The translations under genes and the position numbers were made by a program. A stretch of DNA of 64,000 bases from Litomosoides sigmodontis (taxonomy: Eukaryota > Nematoda > Chromadorea > Rhabditida > Onchocercidae): NCBI GenBank assembly GCA_963070105.1, contig OY718805.1:9028652-9092651 (forward strand). The letters are read 5' to 3'. Positions within the stretch are counted from its first letter, which is position 1. Every line of letters starts with the position of its first letter. Shown here piece after piece: positions 50,425 through 63,502 of the stretch. The notes beneath the pieces were generated by a model. It searched no databases. It saw only the letters and a program-made list of their open reading frames with translations, and was not told the origin of the DNA.

Positions 50425-52283
50425 TTAAGTTGAATAGTCTTCTAGAACATCAGTCAAATGTTCATTATGAACTTTCTGATTAGTCCGTCGCCGCGGAAGC
50501 TTTCGCTTCGGTGGTGCAACAGTTAGTTTCTTCGGTCCGAAATCCTTCATCACATCAATTCCGTGTTTCTGCAGATATTCTTCGATCTTCTTCTCATCCA
50601 GATGATCAACAGAGGCGTTCCTCCACAAGCTCTTGAATTCTAAAAAAATATACAATATTTGTCCTTTGTAAGATGGAAATTCACCCACTAGAACTGTATT
50701 TCCCTTAACATTCACTACCAGAAGTTTATTGAATGTTCTTAATTTCGCAAAAAACCGTCCCTTTTTATCAGCGACGTGGACTAAAACTGAGAACATACTT
50801 TCATCAACTTCATAATCAGTGTCGGGATCGTTATAAAAATAAACATGATCTTTACGCTTGTTGATCACGGTCTGCACATCTATTACAACATTACTGAGTG
50901 CCTAAATTACACAAGTGAAGGCAATGGATATAATAGCAGTCTGGATAATGTAAATTTCTGTTTATTATTCTTATTCGGTAGCTGTAATCGTTCATTATTA
51001 ATATCAGAATCGATAAATTATAGTCTCTAAAACACTTCTGAAAGTGAAAAACGAGTTGGTGAAATCTTTCGAATTTACATAATAAACCTCTATATGCTTT
51101 TCAGCCGCCGGTATGCACTCGTTGAGATCCGATAACAAAATACCGCCCTTCCCTTCTGTGTGATATTTTTTAAGCAGTGCCAACAAAGAATTCTTTCCTT
51201 TAACTTTGTAAGGCGGCTTGAAGAGGTATTTCCCATTTTCATCAACAGTTAATCGTGGATTTAGCGGCAAAGACTAAAAAGATTTGATTTTTGAAGCGTG
51301 TAACTTTTTTTAAAAAATTTACCCAAATTTGAAGGCTTCCAAATTACGAGTAAAAATCAAAAATATTCCTCTAAAAACTCAGTAGAAAAGCAAAGACAAA
51401 AATTAAAAAAATTAAAAACACAACTGAAAACAAACTTCCTGAAGCCATAACTCCGATTTCTTTCCAAGGTCGTATATTTGCAACTCCTCTAATATCTCCT
51501 TCAAACTTAGTGGCCATTGCTGCGAAGATAAATGTCGTTTCTACAAGTTTCAGATCGACATTAGCTTACGGCAACAAGCCTAACTATAGAAAGACTGAAT
51601 TCAACAACGCAGCGCAGATATAATTGTTACAAATTTAAATATTAAACAACAAGTAAATTATCTTAAATTAAAAATTTTTATATATCTTAAACTAAAAATA
51701 AAGATTAGGGCTACAAAAAAGTTAAACTCACATTACCTTCATATAATCAACAATTTTCGCCATCGTCCCAAAATTCATAGCATTTGACGTTGAATGAGGG
51801 AGCACATTTCTGGTACTGTAGTCGGATAAAGCTGAAAGAATGAAAGTCAATGCAAGAAGTTTTCAAAACACAGTTGCATTTTCATAAACAACAAATAATG
51901 CTTTCGCACTGATGCAACTAACGTCAAAAAAAGTGAAGTAATTTTACTTGTGTACAGAAAACGAGTTGATTACTTAGCAAGAAATTCTTGGACAATACTT
52001 GATGTGCACAAAACGCTAAGTAAGTAAGATGTAAAAGATTACGCTTGACTGATAACTGCGAATCGTTATGCACTTTACGCTTCTTCTTCCGACTTGCTTC
52101 CGCACTAAAATTTTCCAAGCATTAAAATCACCGCGGAGTAATGAACAGAAAGGAATAACAGGAAAAAAAAACGTACTCATAGGTGGTGTGAGATGTGGAT
52201 GGAGAACTTTTCCAAGCCATATCAAGAGCTTGCGAAGCTCGAGCTTTGAATGCAGCTTGTTGTTTCAATAACGCTGGATCCAT
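50425..52283 (-). CDS. GTF2E2: General transcription factor TFIIE subunit beta
   Basis: Small subunit of TFIIE, which helps recruit and regulate TFIIH at RNA polymerase II promoters. Exons in coding order are 52283-52177, 52104-52043, 51831-51737, 51519-51436, 51273-51088, 50871-50799 and 50639-50425; all phases match and give 273 residues (human 291). An SV40-like nuclear localisation motif SRKKKRKVHND lies at about residues 40-50. FGTMAKIVDYMK starts the first winged helix (human FGVLAKIVNYMK). The second winged helix contains KGGILLSDLNECIP and the FYND segment. The C-terminal part has FKSLWRNASVDHLDEKKIEE and KVHNEHLTDVLEDYS, both close to human. A TTTCAG acceptor lies seven bases upstream of the ATG and could accept a spliced leader. 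Identification is secure. Confidence 0.95.
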
Positions 52284-52565
52284 CACAGTCCTGAAATCTC
52301 CAACTTCACAACTTTATCTGACAGACTAATCCCACAACGCAACCGGATATAAGGGAGGCCACGCGGCCACTCATTGCGATATGAAAAATATCGCGGTACA
52401 CACAATCGATCGGCAGTGAAATAATCGCGTCACAGGTAGCGGAGTGAGTGACGCAACTGTCTGGTACTTCTTCAGGGAATTCAAGCTTAGTATAGCCATG
52501 AGTTACGTGATCGCCTAGTGGCGTTAATTTTGCTATTTCCCAAATTTTCATCGTTTGCAGGAACT
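52284..52565. promoter_or_regulatory. Compact bidirectional promoter region
   Basis: Only 282 bases separate the start codons of TFIIE beta (-) and the thioesterase (+). Acceptor-like TTTCAG (minus strand, AG at 52292-52291) and TTTGCAG (+ strand, AG at 52559-52560) lie seven and five bases before the two ATGs, which fits spliced-leader trans-splicing of both messages. Confidence 0.6.
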
Positions 52566-53184
52566 ATGGCTAACAAAGGTTTAAACCATCTGAAGAAAAT
52601 GTTTCGCGATTTCGAGACAACGAAAAATTTCGCATATTGCGTACGGGATGTAAGTGTCCAAACTTTTGCACATAACGAAGCAGCATAAACCACTTTAAGC
52701 TTGTAGTATCGGTTGAAAGGTTAACATTGCTACATTGAGGTTTACGCAATCATTTCTACCAAATACAATTGAAATCCTTTAAGCAAGTTTACGCTTTACG
52801 ATCATGGATTCCTCGTTGAATCAGAGTCAATCTGACTAGGTAAACTCGCTAAAAATTTTAAATCGACATTGATTGAAGTGCAACTTAAGTTGACGTAGAA
52901 ATCTCCGTCTATGATATATATTCCGTCACCAATAAAAAGATAAATTTTGAAGAGTGAAACATCGAGCATCCGTTATAAATGATTATCAGTAATGACAACG
53001 ATAGAATTTAACTGAAGGAGACAGAAACATTCGGAACTGGCTCCTATCGCTGCCTGAATCCTAGAACTCAAGAAAACAGTCGTAGTTGCCCTACCAAGCA
53101 TCTTTACCACAAAATATTAGTCCGGAAGATAATATTCGCATGTTTTTCCGAAAGATAGCAGTGATATCTTTGCAACAGTGACGA

Positions 53185-53236
<52 letters not shown>

Positions 53237-53871
53237 CTGTTGTATGCCTATTTCGTTTACTGCGTTTTTTTACAGTGTGTGGTAAATAAAGCTACTGAAA
53301 ACGGCCATGTCGAAATTGAGCTAAAAATAGCCGATGAACATTTGAATCCGTCCGGCACAATACATGGCGGCTTTATAGCAACATTAGTTAATATTGCTTC
53401 CACTGCCGCTGTCCTCGTTTCCGGTAGACCGACAGGTGGACGTTCTGTGGATTTATCCGTTTCGTAAGTTTGCACTTTTATACATTGCTTAGAATTACTT
53501 GATTTTGGATTACTAACACAAAAAAAAACATATAGTCACGGTCTTCAACGAACCCAGTTTCTTCAAAAACATAGTGGAAAATTTGAAACTATTGAATTAT
53601 TGAATTTGTTCACCTAAACGTTTAATGTAGTTGTAGGCATCACTTTCACATAGGTAGGAGAAAATAAACAGAACATAACTGAAAATTTGAAAGCAAAATT
53701 ACTGTCAGATATCAAACCGCAGCGAAGCCCGGTGAAACGATCATTGCCGAATCAAGTATTCAAAAGACAACACGTAATTTAGCGTTTATCAACACAAAAA
53801 TTTACCGGAAAACCGATAATATGAGCATAGCCACCGGTCAGGAGACGAAAACATTCCTTCCAGCTGAGTAA
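52566..53871 (+). CDS. ACOT13: ACOT13/THEM2-like hotdog-fold thioesterase
   Basis: Small 4HBT-family acyl-CoA thioesterase of 144 residues, usually a tetramer in cytosol or mitochondria. Exons are 52566-52649, 53276-53463 and 53709-53871, all in phase. The N-terminal helix DFETTKNFAYCVRD corresponds to human NFERVLGK. The core HLNPSGTIHGGFIATLVNIA aligns with TNAIGTLHGGLTATLVDNIS: the active-site Asn and Gly-Gly are present, but the catalytic Asp of the human enzyme (Asp65) is Asn. The Ser of GRSVDLSVSY matches human Ser83. The end contains PGETIIAESS and SIATGQETKTF, matching the last strands. Intron 1 holds a TA repeat. Family is certain; activity is in question because of the Asp-to-Asn change. 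Confidence 0.92.
53187..53234. repeat. (TA)n microsatellite
   Basis: About 24 TA units in thioesterase intron 1. Confidence 0.95.
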
Positions 53872-54349
53872 AAAAAATCCAACAAAATTTCTTTGTATTA
53901 TAAATTAATGCTAATAAAAACTGAAGTCCACAGCTCAGTTCACAACACTTTACAATATTTGTAAAACAACAAAAAGAGCACTTCTGTTTCATGAGGATTG
54001 TAAAAATAAAAAAGCTATGAAAAATAAAAAAAGCACAACAAAAATTCAACTGTGCAATATTGAGATTCAAAACGCACCTAACCGAACTGGAAAGCAGGTT
54101 TGCACAAAAATTTTTGACCGGCTCAAAATGAATCCTTGTTTAAGTTCAGCAAGAATTCTTATCATCGTTGTCATAAAAAAAAATTGCACAAGAATCGTAA
54201 AATATGATACAAGATTACTGAAAATACAAGTGCTAGTGATCAGCAAATAATTCTTCACCGTTTAACGGTTATCCGATAAATAAAATACAAACAAAATTAG
54301 TGCGAAAATTAGTGCGAAGAGCATATTACTTTTTCGCAAACGATGATAA
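53872..54349. other. Convergent 3' flanks of the thioesterase and eIF2D genes
   Basis: An AATAAA at 53913-53918 is a plausible polyadenylation signal for the thioesterase. No coding exon is evident. Confidence 0.5.
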
Positions 54350-57300
54350 CTATCGCTGTTTTGGAATTAATTCAAGACCTGTCATATACGTCTTTTCAAT
54401 ACCATATTCAGAAAGAAGATTACTGATGAAAAAAATCTGAAAACAGGGCATAATTATGACAGAAGACGGAACTAATAGTTAGGAAAGAAACTGAAATCAA
54501 AAAAAGGTCAGCGAAAGGTGATTCCTTGATGTCACAAAAAAACTCGCCAAATTCTCCAAATGTAAGATATTAATTAAGTCTGTTTACATCAGTTTATCCA
54601 AAGATATGTTATTTCAGTTAGAACATTCTAGCTCTTCCGCCAGAGTTCAGGATATTATCAAAATTGCCGGATAATTCCATCAAAATGTTGTACAACTAAG
54701 ATACTAAGAAAATGTAAAAAAATTTTACATGGTTTCCTTGTACTAAAATTTGAAATCCTTCGCATTCTGCGGCGTTATTCACAACAACAGCACTTGTTGC
54801 CACAGCTCTCTGTATTTCATGGCACAGTTTTTTAGGATCGATTCCATAAATACTCAAATTATTCACCAACGTAACTTTCTTATTACCGGAACGATTTTCA
54901 ATCTAAAATTTACAGTAACGGAATCCTTCGGAAATTACTTTTTGCATTTTCGTGAAAAAATCTTCAAATGTTGATCCTAAAATATTAGAGAACGTTTTTA
55001 CTTCGTTTAATATGCTGTCAGTTGCTCTACGTCTACTATGAAAAGCGTTAACCTTAAATACAACTTTTGGTAGTATTGACTTTCGCGTTACTTGTCGTCC
55101 GTCCGCACAAGTAATCACATAGGTTTTCGTCATTTTTGAAATAATTTTTTGGAGCAGCGTATTCCAGTTCACTGGCTCACTAGATCCCAAAAGTGATACC
55201 AAGGCACTATTATTGGGTATTATTAGTTCTCCTTTCACAGTTGGATTCTAAAAAAAATTGAAAAGTAATATTTTATCCATACATCAAAGCAATGTGCGAA
55301 AAGGATGAAAGTATGAAAGGGTTCAAGAAGAGAGTTAATGTAAGCATTACGGGTACTGTTCCTACTACATTTTTGTTGTCAATACTCAAATGTCAATCAA
55401 GCCATATCTAAAACTGCAATGGTTTAGGTTGATTGATAATGTTATGAAATACCATTAAGAAAGCATTCTAAATTATAAGAAATAACTTCCACATGTTTTC
55501 TTTACTGTAGGTGAAAAAGTGAAAAAAAAATAATGCAGAAGGCTATTCAGCTGTAACTTGCAAACCTACATTGTTCTTAACGTATGCAGTAATTATCTGC
55601 CTCGCTTGTTTCTTGTCCATCATGCAACCTTTTTCATACTGATTCCCAAAAATTACTGAAACTGGTTTGGTAACTGCAAGGTAGTCGTCCACTTTAATTA
55701 GCTTTTTTTCAACTTTTACATTATCAATTTTTTCATCATTTATTTCAAAATCCTTGAGGAGTGGGTGCGTCCAATTTATCTAAAACGTTAACAATTGTCA
55801 AATTAAAGGTCACTGAAAAATATTTAAATTATAAACGCAAATTATCACAAAAAAACAAACTATTCCTAATGACAGTGACTAATAAGATATTCGGGAACGA
55901 AGGATGTATTTCACTCAATTCATGTAAAAAATTCCCTTCAGAAAGAGGGATAAAGCTACCACTGCAAATTAAATTAAAAAAAAATTAATGGAAAATGTTT
56001 CGAATGCAAACCTCTCCGATCGCCGACCCTCTACTTTTATTTGGTACAAGTTTTACAATGGGTTCACTTCCACTTTTATTAATATCTTCCAAGAAGACGC
56101 TGAATTTCTTATACACCGTTTTTTTCATATCAATTCGTCGGCCAGATGGTACACATGGCAGAAGGAAGTGAGAATAAAATTCTCCAACATCCAATGGCAA
56201 TTGACCTTTCTTGGTTACGCGATGCTTTAGCGCAGCCAAAAAACAACGTTTTAACTGAAAAAAGAAAACTCATTTTCATAAACTAAAAATTTTTACATTT
56301 TTTTTGTCATACATGGAAATTCCCACGCAACAATTCCACATAGGTCAGCTGTATGAAAAGGTTTTTTTGCAAAAGCTTTACTCAATCACCAAAAAAAAAG
56401 AAACAGTCAAATTTTCAAAATTCTCAAATAGATAACCAAGCAGTCCAGAAAAAAAAACCAACCAAAGATTCCATTGTATCGGAATCCTTAAGTTCATTTT
56501 CAATCTGCTTCTCCTGAGCAACAGTTAATTCATTACATTCGTGTCTGTCATCCACAGCAGCACCAAAGAACGACTTCTCAGCTGCTTCATCATGCACTTC
56601 CGCAACATTTTTATCCAAAACTAGGGAACTCAAGGTTGGGAATTCAGTTTCATAATTTTTGGACGATGCATCTGCTAAATCCATCCTTTCAACTGAGCTC
56701 TCCAAAGGTTTTGTATGAGTTCCCATGTCCCTAAATACGTAAAATGAAAAATATGAGTAACGCAAACTTGCATGGTGTCTCGAAAACAGGACAAATATTC
56801 AGTTGAACCTGTAAAAGAATTGAAAATGTAACGACGCACTTGTTCATTGACATTAAAATATGATATATATTGGAAAAAAGTTCCGGATCACACAACAAGA
56901 ATATGGATGAATATGCAAGTTTGATGTATGTACCATAAATAATATATTAAAACATATAAAAAGTCAACCAAAGCAAATCGCCATGGAAGTGTAACAAGCG
57001 AACACCAGGTCCCTGCATTCCATTTGCTATCATTTCTATCGATGACATTAATGCATATCCTACAGCTAGAGGGCCTTAAACAGATAAATATATTACTTAT
57101 TGACTTGTAAAACTGTTGAGGCATTAACTGGTTTTGGTTACAAAATGAGCTCCACAGGATTTTAAAAACATTATGGTGACTAAGTTAAGTACAAGTTCTG
57201 ATTATTTTTCAATTTTTTAACCAAGACCTGACATAAATATTAGCGTAAATAACAACTGCTTTACACGTAAAAGCAGCAAAAAAAAAACTGACGATCACGG

Positions 57301-58267
57301 AGATGTGCAGCTGAAAACAGAGTAGGTGAATAACAAAGCAAATAAAACCAAAAAAAAACGATATCAACAAACCACGAATCTGATTTGACGATAAGACAGA
57401 TATCGCTATTGGTGCACGACTACCAAACTCCCAAGTGTGCCGAAATTGATGAATTACACCTGAAGTAATAAACTTCATAGAAATAGAGATCAGTGAATTA
57501 CAAAAATGAATTACATGTTAAGTGATAAGTTTCGTAAAAATATTGCATTTCTCGTTAAACTACCATACCTTGAAGGAATAAATCAGCTCCTTGCAACAGC
57601 TTTTGATATACATACTCATTGATAACAAATACAGGGAATGCTTCCGGTATTTTCCATGTCAGATAAACTGAAAAAAAGCAAATATCAGCTAATTATCCTT
57701 TCTTTAACGGTCTAGACTTTATTTCAAATAAATCTTTTCGCAACAATCAACAAATACTTTATTTGCAACAAACAAATTCCTACAACAATCTCTCGTCAGT
57801 GTTTTCCGTAATTTCACAAACCTGTAGGATAAACTGTTCCTTCATCCGCCATACTAAACAACAATGGTTCTTTGTCGAAAGTGTAAATGTTTGCATATTC
57901 TCCTTTGCTACATTTCACATGTATTAAAGATGCTACCGTTTTGTTATTGATACCATCAATGTGAGGTAGAGAAGCCAAGAGTTTCTTTCTGCAGTAAAAG
58001 ATATCTAATAAAGTTAATTTGCAAAAATTCCTTCACTAGAAAACTTTTCCATATATTCTTGCAAAAAGCACTAATAGCGTCTTTGATGTGTCGTCATTCG
58101 TTTATTTTATTTCTAAAAATTCACAAGTGCAGCGTACTCGGTCTTCCTCACCAAATGATCAGTCGTAGAGTTTTAACGCTAATTTTCTCTTAATTAAACA
58201 ACATCACTAACTTCTGCGAATTCCGAATACCAGTGTCACTTTTGATCGCAAATGGTCGCTGAAACAT
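54350..58267 (-). CDS. EIF2D: Translation initiation factor eIF2D (ligatin)
   Basis: eIF2D delivers tRNA to the ribosomal P site and acts in non-canonical initiation and recycling. Exons in coding order are 58267-58212, 57988-57822, 57667-57569, 57459-57373, 57074-56969, 56730-56463, 56254-56012, 55779-55570, 55247-55053, 54902-54729 and 54436-54350; all ten junctions are in phase and give 563 residues (human 584). The start MFQRPFAIKSDTGIRNSQKK resembles human MFAKAFRVKSNTAIKGSDRR. The PUA part contains GSRAPIAISVLSSNQI. After an acidic linker, CFLAALKHRVTKKGQLPL begins the winged-helix part, and PSGRRIDMKKTVYKKFSVFL follows. A SWIB/MDM2-like region comes next, and the C-terminal SUI1 domain starts with NKKVTLVNNLSIYGIDP. 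The donor chosen for exon 8 (GTAGGT) keeps the frame. Identification is secure. Confidence 0.95.
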
Positions 58268-58753
58268 TACCTCAACACACCAACACAACCAAACCACACT
58301 GATTTGAACTCGCGGATCTTGAAATTATTGCATGGAAGTGCTCGATGAAACGTTGTATGAAATTATTTTGTCCTCCAAAAGCCGCTAGCCGTATTTCTTG
58401 ATTGAGGTTGTGCTCAGAAGTGGTTGATTGGGATGTTTATGAGAAGTGAAATTTCCTTTTCATGTACTGGTGAATAAATTAGGTGATGACTGCGATCCGA
58501 AACAAGAATTAGATTAAGTGCAAGTGATTAGTGATTTCTGTTTGGTAATTTTGATTACTTGATTCCCGTTTGTTGATTTCGATGATTTGATTTACGTTTG
58601 TTTAATTTGTGGTAACTTAGCAATATATCATAAGTAATGTTTTGTTGCCTCTGTAATATAATCGATTTAAAACTTATCATCTTAATTGAAGTGTCACGTA
58701 TTGCTTATATTTCTTGCAGTGTACAACATTTAAGAGAAGTGTAAAGTGCAAAG
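58268..58753. promoter_or_regulatory. Divergent promoter region between eIF2D and SNAPC3
   Basis: A gap of 486 bases separates the two start codons. A TTTCTTGCAG acceptor ends at 58719, 34 bases before the SNAPC3 ATG, and may be a 5'UTR intron end or a trans-splice site. Confidence 0.5.
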
Positions 58754-61700
58754 ATGGCGATGGATAAAATTTTCAAACCAGAAGAGAATGACTTTATTTC
58801 ACCTCTTGTCAACTTCAACACATTTGGACAGGTAATTATTTACGTATTCCATGCATACCAATTGAATTATTTTGCGTGGAGTATTTGTAGAAGGTCTAGA
58901 CGTCCGAAAAAAACGAAAAGCATAACTTCAAAGAGTCTAAATAATGCTAACAATTTTATCTAGATTATTATCACATTACACTGCTCATTTCATCTACTAC
59001 TTTATCTTACCCTTGTGTTATCTTGCTCATTTCCAAACTTTTACTGGTTAAGATTCTTTTTCTGAATAAAAAGTTAAATATGTGGTAAAATTAAATAGTA
59101 GTACGTTGACGTGTTGTTAAAATGGCTTATTTGAAGTTGGGATTTAATGATCTTAGGTCGCACAAAAGCAACGGGATTGTTTACGAAAAGCTGTCTTGTT
59201 GGAACCGTTACTTGAGTTTAATTATCCATCTGACATGCCCGAAGCACCGCCACACATTCACAAGCGTGCATTACTTGAAAGTGAAGCTGTAGATGACAGC
59301 GAAACAACAGCTGCAAAACTAGAGAAGGTATTTGGTATAGAGAGTGCTGATGCGAGGAGCGTAGTTTCTAGTTTGGAGTAAGTTTAAACTTTTTCGCACT
59401 GTTGTATCTGAAGTTCTTTTAAAGTTAACATTACACGAATTTCGTTTTTTATGAAATACTTCCAAATTTAGCAAAGCGTTAGTTATAAAGATAAAATATA
59501 GTGCGATATTTTTGTAAAAGGAAGTCAATGAATTCTTTGACGTAAAGTTAATTTTTTCTTTTTCAAATAAGAAACATGACATTTTCATTTTTTAAACTCG
59601 GCAAATTTTCAACGCGATATGGATTGTGAGCTTTTTTCTCAAAACTAAACTAATAGAGAGCAAAATAATAAAATAATCTCCTTTGATAAATAATAAAACG
59701 GCATGACGTTACAAAAAATATACGTAAGATAGGGAATCGGCATACACTTTTTGATGTAATTTACTTTATTTCACTCAAAATCTGTGAAGTACATGCATTT
59801 CAATCCTTCAGCAACTTTTATTACATTAAATTATTACATTACAATTTAATGTTACCTGTAGTATCCATGCTATATTCCATGATTTACTTTCTGCAGTATT
59901 ACAGGTATGTACTAAATTTCAGTGTTACGGAATCAATTTTTCACGCAAATAAATTTTTTCAGTGTCAATCATTTTGCTTTACTCAATAAGCGAGATATAT
60001 TCTTCCGCAAGAAAGTTGATCTTGAAGATATACCTGCCGATACGGAGCTAGAAACTTTGAAGTATGTAATTTAATTGATGTAGTAACTGATTGCAATATG
60101 TTGGTCACTAATGTCACTTGAGTGACCGAAGCTATCATTGATTCTTATTGCTCTTATAATGCTGACGTGGTCATAACATCATTCATTCGAGCATAGCTTG
60201 TTTGCCAATTATCTAATTATCTTGAAGTTTGGATTGCATTAGTGTAGAAATAAAGCACTCTGAATTCCATTTAATTTGCAGGTTGAAAAAAAAGGTATTA
60301 GATATGTTTAATCCTATCAAGAAGAAGCCAGCGGGTCCTTACGACGATCCAAGGTAATATTTCACCACTTTGTATTTTCGTATATTTCGTATTTTTTGTT
60401 CTATTTTAGGTAGGTTTAACATATAATCTAGAAAATATTTTTTTAGTCAATATTAATTATTGGATAAGGAAATCGAAGATAAGAAATCAGAGTTGCTTCC
60501 AGTCTAAGAAGAATGCAATTCTTCAATTTTAGGCGGCGTGCACAAGATCTGAAGATGAGGAGGAATATACAGCAAAGCATGTGCTACGGTAGTACTGTGC
60601 TCAAATATGGTGAATATTACGAAAATGTAGGTTTATGTTGCTATAATGTAAAAGAAGGCAAACATTTTTCCGTTTCCACTATCCACAACACATTTGTGTT
60701 GGACTAGTGAATTTACCTTTTTCACTGAGTTTCAGGAAATGAGGCATTGCAGAAATGACGGATATAGACAATCGGTAGTAAATGATATCGTAGTAACAGT
60801 TGTTATTTGTAAACCACATAATAAAGCTTTGGAATATTTGGAAAAACGGAATGCAACGGTAAATTGTTAAACGTTACATGGTTTTGAGTATGAAACTTTT
60901 TTATTCTGACAGTAATAAACTTGTTTCAAAATTTGTTTACTAGGCTAAACTGCATTGATTCTAGTTCGTAGAGAAGTGGTCAGTTATGAGCTGTTTTTGT
61001 TTTATGTTAGAAATATGCTGAAATGTTTTTTCTTTCAGTGAAAATAATGAAGGAGAGAGCCCATACGTAAAAGTGAGACCCATAATAACTATTCTGCATA
61101 TAAGCAGAGGGAAATTTTATACGAACCATTATTTTTATAGCTACGCCCGTATTGGCGATTTCTGTTGCGTGGCGAGACATCTCTACTTGAATTGCATAGT
61201 CTATTTCGGTGTACTGCAGATTATGGGACGGCAGTGAATGAAGACCAAGTGCCACAACTGCATGATTTCAACATGGTATGCGAGTTTCTAAAATCTAGCT
61301 TTACTTGAAGTTGAATTTGATAAATTCTTAATTTTTTATTTAGTACCATTTAAGTTGATTACACACACAAAATAAAATTTTCTGGTTTCTTTCTAGAGGT
61401 CTCGTTTTTTTGTCTTGTAACCTAAAATATATTTTTCAGTTCAAATATCCGTCATCGTTCCTGTTTATTCATGATACATTTTATATAGCGGAAACTTACA
61501 CTGGATCTAAAGAAACACTGTTACAAATCGATAATTCAAAAATTGAGCCGCATATAGATATTTCAGAGTAATGTTTCTTAACAATGTTGCTAGCACTTGA
61601 TAACTCTTTCTAAATGAATTTCGTGATATTTTTATAATCTGTCGTATATATAATTCAGTAAACTTAATTTATTCCAATGAAATGATTTTTTAGTTTTATA

Positions 61701-62482
61701 AACTCTTGCACTGTTTATTTCCGCTGTCATTACATACGATCTTTAGACCTATACGTGAATGGATGAAGAGGAAGCCAAAAGATTTTGGTCCAACATATGC
61801 CAAGAGTCTCAGTGACGGCAAGGTTAGTTTGACGTGAATTCGTCTGATCAATTTCTAACGTATTTCATGCAGGAGGATGTAGTATCCGATGAGTGCTTAA
61901 TTTGGGATCGACATAGTTTTCCATTACATTTTTCGCTGAAGTAATGTCACTAATTAACATTTCAGATTAAAGATTTGGTATGTCGCCTTGGATACCCATA
62001 TGTTTATGTTCATCAGGGTAATTGCGAGCATGTTTTCTTTTTCACTGATTTGCGATTGATGGACACTCAAGATTACCCGATCGATTTTCCTCAGAAATTA
62101 TCTGACACAAGCTTGGAAAACTATTGCATTACATGCCATAAACGGATTGCAGAGTAAATAATTATTTCTTTGATCCTAATTGATTGCGTTCCTGCATAAT
62201 AGTATTGGGAGATAGTAATTAATAATAAGTGGTTCGATGATTTATATAAGGCGAAACTAAAAATGAGGATGTCATGTAGAAAAAAATGTGTGCTGAATTT
62301 TTCAATCGTTTCTTAACATCGTGCCCTCTTTCAGCTGGATTCTTGAAAGTGAAAGTTTCCCGATAAGTCCAGCACATATGTGCGATGACTGCTATCGAAG
62401 CTTCCATTATATTCTCTCTTATCGTCGGAATATCGATTCCAGAGCATATGTTTATATGGATCCATCCATCTTGCAATGCTAA
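58754..62482 (+). CDS. SNAPC3: snRNA-activating protein complex subunit 3 (SNAP50)
   Basis: Subunit of the complex that binds the proximal sequence element of snRNA promoters for RNA polymerases II and III. Exons are 58754-58831, 59157-59377, 59963-60061, 60282-60353, 60533-60626, 60736-60858, 61141-61275, 61440-61567, 61747-61822, 61966-62153 and 62335-62482, all in phase; 453 residues (human 411). The conserved C-terminal half is clear: FLFIHDTFYIAE (human FFYFEGTFYND), REWMKRK, LVCRLGYPYVYVHQGNCEHV (human [20 protein letters not shown]) and TDLRLMD. The zinc-finger ligands follow in YCITCHKR and MCDDCYRSFHY, and the end is AYVYMDPS. The N-terminal half is divergent, as is usual for the family. 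Identification is secure. Confidence 0.93.
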
Positions 62483-63502
62483 TCAACTATTATCTCAAAT
62501 TATATTGTATATTTGCTGTAATAAATGTTGTATACTTTTTTGCTGCATATTCTTTCTTCATTTTTAATTTTATACAGAATTCTTAAAAATGATAACTTGA
62601 GAAAACTAGAGTTTTGGTAGGTTGTGATCTCCATTTGTAAATTTATTAAAAACGTTCATTTAATTGCATTGTTACACCGTTTTTTTACTGCCAAACAAAA
62701 AACTGGGTGCTTTCACTCACAAATACGGTAAATTCCGGTAAATTCCGTGTATGCGAATGATTTTTTTTTACATAAAAAGTATTTAAAAGAATTGGCCATC
62801 AAACGAAATACAAAAACAAAATAAAGCTATCTGGCGCAGATTAGTAAAAGTTGTGAGAAAAAATCAATAAACATGAGGGTCAGCAGTTGCAAATCCATAC
62901 TCTTCTTCCAAAGAATCTGGTCACATTTCACAAGTCAAATATTTGACAAGAAAGATACGAAAGACAATAATAGCTGCCAGACAAAGCTAACGGGAGAGGC
63001 GGGGTAGACTTGAGAATGTGCGAAAGTGTGCTTCTTATTAGAAAGATAAGAAATTAATTTTGAATGCTGTCGTCTGAAATTGATAACTTTATGTTTTCAT
63101 TTTGTCGAAATCAAAATTTAAAAATACATGCACAAACAACCGTGCTCAATTGATATTCACAACACAAACATGTATTTAAAAAAAAAAAATCATTTTGCAA
63201 TTGCTAAATTTAATGATTGTAAATGTTGCATGGTTTAGTGCGGTTGAAGATGTATGAAAGATTTTCCTACGTTACATTTTATGGTAAAGAACAAGCACTG
63301 GTGTGTGTGTGTGTGTGTAAATTTTAATAGTAGCCAGTAGTATATGATAAGGGAATTAATTGAATTCCAGCTATATTAATCTTCCTACCTTTCATTCATT
63401 CTTCACATCCATATTTTCGCCACTAATCGGTGGTGACACTTTTTCCGATCGAATCTCATTCATCAGAAGTAGTTGACAACATTTTTATAGCTCTGCATAG
63501 CA
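62483..63502. other. Intergenic region downstream of SNAPC3
   Basis: AT-rich, with a short (GT)n tract at 63301-63318 and a duplicated GGTAAATTCC at 62727-62746. No coding exon is seen. Confidence 0.6.
62520..62525 (+). terminator. SNAPC3: Candidate polyadenylation signal of SNAPC3
   Basis: AATAAA lies 38 bases after the stop codon, in T-rich sequence. Confidence 0.55.
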
